The notes under the pieces were generated by a model that was not told the origin of the DNA, searched no databases, and saw nothing but the letters and a program-made list of their open reading frames with translations. From assembly GCA_947179485.1 (NCBI GenBank), contig OX359250.1:29894654-29958653 (forward strand): a DNA stretch of 64,000 nt, given 5' to 3'. Shown here one piece after another: positions 55,975-64,000 of this stretch; the first letter of the stretch is position 1; each line of letters starts with the position of its first letter. The position numbers were made by a program, and so were the translations under genes. The DNA is from Allacma fusca (taxonomy: Eukaryota > Arthropoda > Collembola > Symphypleona > Sminthuridae).

Positions 55975-57277
55975 TTATTTCCCAACTAAATTTAATTTAA
56001 GGGAAATGGAAACGATAGGATTGTACATAGGACTTAATACACTATGTAATAGTAATACTGAGTCAATGTTTGGCTACCTCTGTTGAGGAGTACTGACAAT
56101 GAAGTCTTTACACACATATGGTAGACACTAGGGTGAAGATTGTAGATGTCGGGTGGTAGGTGTTTGAGGAATAGACAATGGTAGATACGGGGTTTGATTC
56201 TTGTGGGAAGACGGGAAGATCCTTTCCACGGAAAAACAATTCTGTTAGGAAAAAGCACAAAGGGAGATTCTTTTTTGTGAACAGGGATTTTCAAATTCAT
56301 TAGCCTTTTTTTCTGATTCTGAAAACTATTGTCGTGTTCCAGGATTTTTAAATGAAAACAGGGGTTTTTAGTTTGGTTGACCTTATTGGAATTCAGGAAT
56401 GTTTTCAGAAGTAGATTCAAGTCAAGTACTTTGAAATGTTTTTGAAGCTTAAGCTTACTCACTAGTTTTATCTGAAGACCCCTTCTCCTCCGCACATTCC
56501 TCAATTTTCCTCCAGCAACGTTTCTCTAACTTTGCCACCAACACCCAAATCCTTCAAGTAGTGACCGGTTGGATGTCGCGTTGGAAAAAAGTCCTACCTG
56601 AAATTGTTAGTATGTAAAGAATTACGGATGTTATGAGCGCAGCCCGAAAAGAATCCTGAATAAATAATAGATATAATAAATATGTATATAAGAATTGCTG
56701 ATTTTCAAGCTTCTAAGAAATGCCGATTTCTACATTTCATTTTTTGCCCCATGTGGAATAGTGGAGTAATAGTGACATAACATTTGCGGGAAGAGAGAGA
56801 ATGGTCCAAACGATTTCTTAATTGATATTATCATTTAATTAAGTGCTCACTCATGCTACATGTAGATCATTTTGATTTTACTGAACCGTGTAAAAATAAT
56901 TTTGACTTGAAACAGCATAATAATTTTGATTTTTATAATAGATAGGTCGGTATCATTTTGCTTTCAATTTGTTTTTTCAAATGATATTAACTTCCTTTTG
57001 CGCACAATAATAATTAATATTACATTAATTTTTAAATTAGAAATAAAAGCCCTGTAGTTGAATATGGAATTCACAAAAATATTTGGCCAACTTTCTAATG
57101 TGTGGGTTTTACTGTGCCTGGGGTGAAAACCGATATTTACAATGACTCCTGTGACACGAATAAAGCTGAATGATAATAATTATTTTTTAAAAAATGTAGG
57201 AAAGAAGTATATATATAATTATATATGGTAAATATTCTGTGCATCCAATATATCATATAGCTCATATGTGTATGTAG
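55975..57277. other. No recognised gene
   Basis: AT-rich sequence. A minus ORF at 56,034-56,504 has no motif and basic, low-complexity content, so it is not called. Confidence 0.5.
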
Positions 57278-57772
57278 TAGTGTTTCTGAACGGTGCCAAA
57301 ACATGGACTCGACCCGACTCGTTTTCCCGAACCGAAAAAAATCCCAATTCTGTTCCCTAAACCGGAACCGATATTTTCGAGCCCTGGACATTTTTGGCTT
57401 CCCGGAACCGATCCGGAAAATAAAAGCGGTTCCCGAACCGGTTACGGTTCCTTTCCGAACCTACAGAAAATGTATATGATTCGTTTTTATGGAAGTCAAA
57501 ATTGTGTCGCCTTTTCAAATGATAGTTAAAATATGCTGGCCACATGCAAGTGTTGCGTTTTCATTCAAAACGGCAGCTTTAATAAACCTTTCCCGAAAAC
57601 TTTCGGTTTTGATTGTTGTACCCGAAATCGGACCGAAATTTGACGTGTCATAAACCGATGACCCGAAACCGGACCGAAATGTAACGGTTCTTTAAATCGT
57701 TGACCCGAAACCGTACCGGAACCGAAACCGAACCGGAACCTCGGGAATTCCCGATACCGAACAGAAACACTA
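57278..57772. mobile_element. hAT-like MITE, CCGAACCGG-word family
   Basis: Ends TAGTGTTTCTG / CAGAAACACTA. The interior is CCGAACCGGAACCG words in both directions. Flanks GTATGTAG and, two bases further out, CTATGTAG match 7 of 8, so the target duplication is imperfect. The same TIR start occurs in the 14,491 MITE. Confidence 0.75.
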
Positions 57773-60315
57773 GACTATGTAGCTCAAAATGTGCTCCCCC
57801 AATTTCAAGAGGGAAATTCTTTATTAACCCCAACCGAAGAGGCCATTAACGACTCATTAATTATTCAAATTTTGTTTTTAATATAATTATTACATTCTTT
57901 ATGTATTATTATATAATTTATACCGTTATATCCATTAACAGAGTTTTTAAAATCCGTCACAACCGTCAAAAACATTTTTTTAAGGATTTTACAATTTTCA
58001 CGTTTGTTTCCTGCTGTTTCTCAAATATATTTCTTCTTGGAAAGAAATGTCATTGAAATTCAGAATAACTACCCAACCGGTCTTTAGGCTGAAAAGGGCG
58101 TGATCCCTGAAAACATAATGGGGTTAAGGAAATTTACCAGCACGAGCAAAGATGCGTACATGAGAGCTTCTGACATTACAATTTTCACCGACACTTCCAA
58201 AGAAAATGTCAAGACTTTGTAGTTGTCGCAAGTTTTAAGGGGATTCATTTCTTGTTAATTATATTCCAGTCAAAAACTGCGGTTTCAAGCCCTGAAAATA
58301 CGAATCAAGGTGAATAAAGTGCATTAAGAAATAAATATTTGTTTTTATGTTTTCGCTCACTTTTTTAGTTCCTGAGGCTCAAATTTTTGAGTTGGAAAGA
58401 TAATATTGCGCTCAAATTAAACGCTCCCTTAGAATTCGCGTCCTCCAATCCAAAATAGCATTTTGGAGTATTTCTGAATGACAACGTCCAGAACACATTA
58501 TAAGATAAGAAACTCATTTCCGCATCTTTGCTGTCTTACTGACTTTGCCCACAAGTCTCAACCTAGAGGCCTCTTCAACTATTTAAAAATCCAGTTTCAA
58601 TTGTTTTAATTTAACATTTGACCTGTAAAAAGAAAGTCTCCGAACTTCCCATTCTTGCATAGATGGTCATAAAAATTTTAGTGTTAAAGGAGCAGTGTGT
58701 GCCGTACACTGGTACTGATAGATGCGTAAGATAAATCGGTATATTTGTATATACTGCGACTACTTATTCGGATAAGATCGTGTCGATGGCATGTCCCAGG
58801 TCTCCTCTATCCTCCCTTGTCAGCATCTTCTCTCTCTAACTGTAGCTCTGGATTTCACTCAGCCACTCACACGCACACTCAATAGCTAAGTCTGGGTATC
58901 TGTGTTGTGATATACATGCTTGCGTGGCTGCGGAATTGGGATACCGTGTGTTACACCAGGTAATTGCCATGAAACAGAATAAACTCAGCGGACCGTATAC
59001 ATGTATAGAGATATTTGTCTCTACTTGGGTAAGTCATTTATGATGACTAGCTAACATACAGGTTGATTCATCGTGGAATGAACGGACCATCCCACTTCAC
59101 AATATGTAGCTAATGGGCCAGAATGATTTGAATGTGTAAAAATGTATATGAATAAAGAAGGTAGAGAAAACTCTGTGTAAACCCCTTGGCCATCGGAGTA
59201 TAAACCCTAAATTTAAACCCCACTTTATAAACAGTGTAATAATACCATTTGTAAATGTATTCAGGTTGCTATATTAGACTAGTGGTGGTGTGTTATGAAA
59301 TACCCAATTGGCAGAGCTTTGCAAACTACTAGGTGTTCGATGGCAAAATATAGAATAAAATACCTGAAGTAAAATTTGGAAATTACAAAGGAATGTTTAA
59401 ATTTAAAATATAAAGTACTGTATTTAAAATACAATACTTTTCTCAAAAAACCCAAATATTGCTCTCTTTTCAGTTTCAAGAACACAAACAGCTTTAACAA
59501 GCAACCTTTAAAACATAATGAGAGCTAATCACTTCAAGGACTGCATATAAGACATGTGTAGTAACAAAAAGGTCAACTGTTGCCGCAAATGTGATTCCAT
59601 TATAATTACATTTGAAGGTGTTTGACTGCCGATAAACAGCTATTTTGACTGTTTTTGAAGTAATTTAATTTATTATGAGTAGGGGAGTAGGCTCATATGC
59701 CAAGGTACAGTGCTGCCCAGGTACACCGCCTATACCCAGAATCCCATGCTAAAGGATAGGGCCTGAGCTGCCCAGGTACAAGGATAGGGCCTGAGTTGCT
59801 CAGGTACAAGTATAGGGCCTGAGTTGTTCAGGTACAGCCATAGGAGCTGGGATGCGCAGGTTCAAGCAGCTGAGCTTATCCATCGGTATCACTAACCAAC
59901 ATACGAAATAAAAGCCTTAATAATGCAAACACATACAAGCTAAGGAGCTGAGCACACCCATACGGCTTAAAAGCCGTAATTATGCAATAAAGTATTTCAT
60001 GCTTATAATAATTCCTGTGCAACTGTAGGAATTTATAAATCCTGCATATATGGTTGTGTCGTAGCTGTGTCATTGTATTAAGGCTTATAATACATATATT
60101 ATACCAAAACAAACAATTGATATAATTATTGTCAAAAAGTTAATAATAAAATAGACGCACCCGTTAGCAAGGAATGGTAAAGTGGTGATTTATGTTCGGG
60201 AAGGTATGTATTCAAATGCGGGTAGGTACAAAAATATGATAATTAAGGGAATAATGCATGTATGAAAAAAATCGTGGCAAAATAAGAGGGGCGTTCTAAT
60301 TTTGCTAATTTAGTA
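57773..60315. other. No recognised gene
   Basis: Mostly unique AT-rich sequence. A tandem repeat of about 30 bp (TAGGGCCTGAGTTGCTCAGGT units, four to five copies) lies at 59,700-59,870. The left end of the Polinton-like element should fall somewhere upstream of 60,341, but its terminal repeat was not recognised. Confidence 0.5.
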
Positions 60316-60340
60316 TTGAATTACCATTCTAACGTGCAAA

Positions 60341-61348
60341 ATGTCAGAATTTTTTGTGTCTCTTCAGTCAAACGCGTGTTTAAATATTTTCCCGGAAAAC
60401 ACAGTTGGGAATTTCAAAAACAAGCTAAGCGGTGTTATAAGATTGAATTCGGATGGTTGGGAAGCTGCGCTTGTGGATTGTTCATACATATATGGACATG
60501 TAATTATCAAGGAAAATGAAAAGCTTGGTAGTATTCAGTATTTGTGGTACGACAAAATTAGTGGAGAGGCTCATTTTATTGAGTTTGATTTTCTTTCGAC
60601 TATGGATATAAGAACTTTGGATGAATTGATGGAAATGATTCCAAAGGTATGCCCAATCAATAACATGAATATTGAAAGCCACATTTTTCGGTGTGAAGTT
60701 TTGCAAACGGCAAAAAGTGTGCACAAAATTTGTTTTAGCGCAAAACTGAGTGCAATTTTAGGAATTGATGATTATGATACTGGACTAATTAGTGAGCTCT
60801 TTCCAAAATCAACTCACAAGTCTACATCGGATTATAAAGGGGTATCTATCGTATTAGAAGAGCGTGACACTTACACTACAATATCATTTGGAAATGGTCA
60901 TAAAGCGCAAGATTTTAGCGTGGATGTAGCAAGTGTTTATAACTCTGAAATAAAACACAAAATATCAATTATTCCAGAAGAATCACGTGATGAAGTTGAA
61001 ACATCAATCACACATCATAACACAAGTACTACACCGATGCTCATCAAAGGAACCCAGCCAGTGTTTATCAATGCGGGAAACACAAAACTGTTTCTATACT
61101 GTAATATCATTCAGCCGCAATATCTTGCAGACGTGCAGGCACCATGCCTACGAATTATACCCTATAAGGGTCTATATGGGGAAATTACTCACAACTCTTT
61201 CGCGCCTCCGCACTTTTTAAACCTCAGCGTATCGGATTTTGACATTATTCACGTTTGGATACTCACGGAGGCAGGTGAACCTGTGAACTTTGACTTTGCA
61301 TCATTTTCAGTGACATTGAAATTTCGAGAAAAACGAATCTTAAAATGA
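60341..61348 (+). CDS. Polinton minor capsid (penton-like) protein
   Basis: 335 residues from ATG at 60,341. The start FFVSLQSNACLNIFPENTVG followed by a WEAALVDCSYI segment (residues 45-55) is the pattern found at the N-terminus of Polinton/adintovirus penton proteins (xSNAsxxxFPxNTxxxFxxxL, then WExxLxxxxY). The rest is beta-rich, ending FASFSVTLKFREKRIL, consistent with a jelly-roll fold. In the particle it would form the vertices. Its stop overlaps the next start by 4 nt (ATGA). No break is seen. Confidence 0.85.
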   Translation: MSEFFVSLQSNACLNIFPENTVGNFKNKLSGVIRLNSDGWEAALVDCSYIYGHVIIKENEKLGSIQYLWYDKISGEAHFIEFDFLSTMDIRTLDELMEMIPKVCPINNMNIESHIFRCEVLQTAKSVHKICFSAKLSAILGIDDYDTGLISELFPKSTHKSTSDYKGVSIVLEERDTYTTISFGNGHKAQDFSVDVASVYNSEIKHKISIIPEESRDEVETSITHHNTSTTPMLIKGTQPVFINAGNTKLFLYCNIIQPQYLADVQAPCLRIIPYKGLYGEITHNSFAPPHFLNLSVSDFDIIHVWILTEAGEPVNFDFASFSVTLKFREKRILK

Positions 61349-61854
61349 ATACTGGACCATTTAATTGTAATGACGATTTGGACTTATTTTATCGCCGGCT
61401 ACCGCATCAAACTGGAGGCGCGATCATGCCTGACGGTCAGTTCTATTTTGCGGGTGTAAGAAGACAAAGAGGTGCCGGAATTGGTGGGATATTTGGTGCT
61501 CTAGCACGAAATATTATTCCATTTGCAAAAAAATATGTACTACCGCACGCGTTAAGCGCTTTACAAAATACGGCAGCAGATGTTAGGAACGGACGTGATT
61601 TAAAAGACGCGTTAAAGATAAATTCCGTGCAGTCACTAAAAGCTATGGGTAGGGATTATTTTAATCAGAGCGGTTCCGGACGTCGTAAGAAGCGGAAGGT
61701 TATTCGGAAACGAAAAGGGCGTATTTCAAAACGAACAACAAAAAAGAGTAGAGTATCAAAAACTCAAAAAAAGAGAAATTCTGTGGTAGGACGGAAGCGT
61801 AAGAGAAGCAGGACCAAAAAAGCTAGTATTGACTACCCATCAATCTTTCACTAA
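61345..61854 (+). CDS. pX-like core/membrane-active small capsid protein
   Basis: 169 residues. A Gly-rich hydrophobic segment, GAGIGGIFGALARNIIPFAK (about residues 38-57), is followed by an amphipathic helix and NGRDLKDALK, then a very basic tail (residues 110-160, Lys/Arg-rich). This layout matches the pX/pVI-like proteins of adintoviruses and Polintons, thought to bind genome DNA and aid membrane passage. Assignment rests on layout, the Gly-rich motif and position between penton and major capsid. Confidence 0.72.
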   Translation: MNTGPFNCNDDLDLFYRRLPHQTGGAIMPDGQFYFAGVRRQRGAGIGGIFGALARNIIPFAKKYVLPHALSALQNTAADVRNGRDLKDALKINSVQSLKAMGRDYFNQSGSGRRKKRKVIRKRKGRISKRTTKKSRVSKTQKKRNSVVGRKRKRSRTKKASIDYPSIFH

Positions 61855-61868
61855 ATTGCAGCACAAAA

Positions 61869-63191
61869 ATGGCATCATCAAACAGTAAGAATCATAAACA
61901 TAATTCCCCGTATACTTACGTAAGAGGTGAGACCTCATTATTCTCTGATCCTGGATATGACGTCACAAGATTGGCAACACAAATTCAAACTGTTTTTCCA
62001 GTTACAACTATTCAAGATAGACTGGCACCCATACAATTTTATGTAAAGTCTAATGACACACAGTATGTAGATCTACGTTCGACGAAACTTAAACTGAAAT
62101 GCAGAATCCTTGAACCTAATAGTACGGTATTAAAGAGTGACGAAATTGTTGCGCCCGTCAATAATTGTTTGCATAGCTTATTTTCCCAAGCTTCTTGTTA
62201 TCTCAACGACGTTTTAATAACCCCTCAGAGCAACTTGTATCCCTACAAAAGTTATTTGGAGACAATATTGGGCTATGGGAAAGAGTACAAAAAATCACAG
62301 CTTTCGTGCGCAATGTTTACACGGGAAAATGACCCATCCATTATAGACACAACTGCCGATGACGGGTACACTAAAAGGTACAAGAAATGCCTGAACAGTA
62401 AGGTTTTCGAACTAATAGGACGACCATTTATGGATATTTGTGCACAAACAAGTTATCTGTTACCCGGTGTTGACATACGGTTTGTCTTCACAAGATCACC
62501 CGACGAATTTTGTCTCTTCACAAATACTGATGTCAAATACAAGATTGAAATTCAAGAGGCTATTCTGTTAATTGAGAAAGTTACACTTATGCCATCTTTG
62601 GCATTGGAACATGTTCGAGAATTGGAAAAAGGAAACCATGTGTCCATGCCCATGAGACGTGTTGAAGTACGTCAGTTTACAATTTCACCCGGCGTGCATC
62701 AAATTACGAATGAAAATTTATTATCTGGTCTTGTCCCTTATCGAGTTATAATAGGATTGGTGGATAGCAAATCTTTTATTGGAGACCATAAATCGAACCC
62801 GTTTGTGTTTAACAATCATGATCTTAAATATATTAATCTCACGGCAAATGGAGAAATTATTAACACTCCGCTGGAACTAGATTTTAACAGGGACCTTTAC
62901 TTGGAAGCCTACGATAATTTATTCAAAGGTTTGGACATACAAACCGAGGACGTGGGATTGGATATCAAATTTGAACAGTTTAAGTCCAGCTTTGCGTTAT
63001 ACGTTTATAATATTGCGCAAGTGAAGGAAGGATTTGTTCCCCCTAAGCACGGGAATGTTAAGCTGGAATTGAAATTTAACTCTCCCACGTCAAAAGCGAT
63101 AACCTGTGTTTGTTATTTGGAATTTCCTGCAATTCTTCATATCGATCGTTACAAGAACGCTTTCTTCAAAGATTTTAATAATATGTTATAA
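61869..63191 (+). CDS. Polinton major capsid protein (double jelly-roll, hexon-like)
   Basis: 440 residues, ATG at 61,869. Motifs NDTQYVDLRSTKLKLKCRIL (residues 60-80), NNCLHSLFSQASCYLNDVLI and YPYKSYLETILGYG (about 95-140) are those of the Polinton capsid family also known from invertebrate F54H12.2-like proteins. The length fits the shorter, adintovirus-type hexon. It would build the facets of an icosahedral shell. It is followed after 9 bp by the protease, which matures such capsids. The frame is open throughout. Confidence 0.88.
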   Translation: MASSNSKNHKHNSPYTYVRGETSLFSDPGYDVTRLATQIQTVFPVTTIQDRLAPIQFYVKSNDTQYVDLRSTKLKLKCRILEPNSTVLKSDEIVAPVNNCLHSLFSQASCYLNDVLITPQSNLYPYKSYLETILGYGKEYKKSQLSCAMFTRENDPSIIDTTADDGYTKRYKKCLNSKVFELIGRPFMDICAQTSYLLPGVDIRFVFTRSPDEFCLFTNTDVKYKIEIQEAILLIEKVTLMPSLALEHVRELEKGNHVSMPMRRVEVRQFTISPGVHQITNENLLSGLVPYRVIIGLVDSKSFIGDHKSNPFVFNNHDLKYINLTANGEIINTPLELDFNRDLYLEAYDNLFKGLDIQTEDVGLDIKFEQFKSSFALYVYNIAQVKEGFVPPKHGNVKLELKFNSPTSKAITCVCYLEFPAILHIDRYKNAFFKDFNNML

Positions 63192-63200
63192 CTCATTACA

Positions 63201-63728
63201 ATGGATACCAACCAAATTCGTCAGGTCCTGGATAGTGTATTTAATCCGAGGAAAGTTAACTACAACGTTATACCATGTGACTGTCTCCAATATGTAAATA
63301 AATTACTATATCCAATAGCATTAGTAGTTAATGACGAACCACAGTCAGAGCCAGGGAATCATTGGGTCAGCATATTTATACCGAAAAAGCGTGGACCAAT
63401 GTATTTCTTTTGCAGTTATGGGATGGGAATTAAAGCGTATGCTAATTATTTTATACATTTTGCTAAAGTGTTAGAGTGTGAAATCATAGAGAATACAAAG
63501 TGTCTTCAGTCTTTAAATTCGAACGTGTGCGGACTATATGCAATCTATTTTTTAATAAAAATGTATCGCGGATGCTGTCTGCTAAGTGTATATCATTATT
63601 TTTCAAATGATCCTGTTAAGAATGACGAACAAATTAAACAATATATGAAACGGTATTTATTTGTGAAAACAATATCATCAAGAATTACAAAATTTCCGGC
63701 GCAATGTTGTACACCTTTTCAAATGTAA
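63201..63728 (+). CDS. Adenain-like cysteine protease
   Basis: 175 residues. The catalytic histidine is in GNHWVSIFI (His54), the oxyanion glutamine in CLQSLNSNVCGLY (Gln103) and the nucleophile is Cys110 of the same motif, in the C5-peptidase order. The position between His and Gln that normally carries an acidic residue (F-[D/E]-x-[F/Y]-G) reads FFCSYG, so Cys71 stands in for Asp or Glu. Length is close to the family's 180-200. The enzyme would cleave capsid precursors. Start at ATG 63,201; no break seen. Confidence 0.88.
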   Translation: MDTNQIRQVLDSVFNPRKVNYNVIPCDCLQYVNKLLYPIALVVNDEPQSEPGNHWVSIFIPKKRGPMYFFCSYGMGIKAYANYFIHFAKVLECEIIENTKCLQSLNSNVCGLYAIYFLIKMYRGCCLLSVYHYFSNDPVKNDEQIKQYMKRYLFVKTISSRITKFPAQCCTPFQM

Positions 63729-63745
63729 TAAAATCAAAATAAAAT

Positions 63746-64000
63746 CTAGTACTTTTCCCATTTATTGTTGATTCCACGTTGAATTCGTTTTCCATAGATG
63801 AATGATTTTGGCGTTTGACTGGTGTTTTTAGGTATCAAGTATTTCCATGTATCCTGAACATTTTTAGATATCACCTTGTAGGGTACATTATTTTTTATAA
63901 GAATTGGAACAACATCGGAGTAGCCTATTGTCGAATCCAAATTACGACCAGTCGCCAAAGCTTTTGCTAATGCATTAACGTTAGAAAATGGAACAGGCTG
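63746..64000 (-). CDS. Convergent unknown Polinton ORF, C-terminal part
   Basis: A minus-strand frame is open from the window edge to a TAG at 63,746-63,748, about 17 bp from the protease stop. Eighty-four codons are visible (for example NVNALAKALATGRNLDSTIG and KNTSQTPKSFIYGKRIQRGI). The internal ATG at 63,958 is unlikely to be the start, since the frame continues upstream. I do not recognise it. Position tail-to-tail with the capsid genes suggests the other gene set of the element. Confidence 0.6.
   Translation of the reverse strand, partial: QPVPFSNVNALAKALATGRNLDSTIGYSDVVPILIKNNVPYKVISKNVQDTWKYLIPKNTSQTPKSFIYGKRIQRGINNKWEKY

Larger units (their letters stand above)
60341..64000. mobile_element. 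Polinton/Maverick (adintovirus-like) capsid module, partial
   Basis: Four plus-strand ORFs and one minus-strand ORF are packed with spacing of -4, 14, 9 and about 17 bp, a viral-style layout unlike the rest of the window. Products are penton-like minor capsid, pX-like core protein, major capsid protein and adenain-like protease. All are open from ATG to stop. Polymerase, integrase and packaging ATPase are expected in a complete Polinton but lie outside, if present. The absence of lesions suggests a recent copy or selection. Confidence 0.88.

Overview
This is eukaryotic, AT-rich, repeat-dominated DNA, most likely from an arthropod. The evidence is spliced gene pieces with GT/AG borders: a PI4KA-like pseudogene, one Argonaute exon, a HECT ligase-like gene and a probable clockwork-orange-type repressor. 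Around them sit BEL/Pao, Penelope, Helitron, LINE, hAT and Polinton-type elements. There is no bacterial gene organisation and I recognise no RNA gene. The species cannot be named from the sequence alone.

Layout. 1-4.9 kb: decayed BEL/Pao retrotransposon with an hAT MITE inside its coding region. 5.6-6.8 kb: hAT element built on two 41-bp arrays. 7-11.2 kb: dispersed repeats, a 208-bp tandem duplication and two minisatellites. 11.65-13.73 kb (+): exons of a possible cwo gene. 13.79-16.0 kb: element with 9-bp target duplication and inverted satellite-like arms, holding two nested hAT MITEs. 16.86-20.63 kb (-): HECT-domain gene cut by a 1.3-kb hAT element. 21.8-22.1 kb (-): last exon of an unidentified gene. 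23.2-25.4 kb: MITE and nested hAT elements. 25.5-31.3 kb (-): unprocessed PI4KA pseudogene, again hit by hAT elements. 31.7-33.0 kb: another hAT element. 33.2-34.6 kb: duplication around a large palindrome. 34.6-37.1 kb (-): full-length-looking Penelope element with RT and GIY-YIG. 38-41 kb: hAT element and a LINE 3' part. 41.4-41.65 kb (-): Argonaute exon. 42.26-49.5 kb: hAT element enclosing a Helitron. 49.86-51.39 kb: hAT element. 51.7-52.33 kb: a second Helitron 3' end. 52.3-60.3 kb: repeats and no recognised gene. 60.34-64 kb: intact, tightly packed Polinton/adintovirus-like capsid module (penton, pX-like core protein, major capsid protein, adenain-like protease, convergent unknown ORF) that runs off the window.

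The main pattern is architectural. At least a dozen non-autonomous hAT elements, found by terminal inverted repeats plus 8-bp target duplications, each consist largely of a private short word iterated along the element (GTACCC, GGGTTCGGGTC, AACTTGACC, CCGAACCGG, GAACTC and others). The words differ between families but the design is shared. No hAT transposase is encoded in the window. The Polinton module is the only multi-gene block with no visible frame break.
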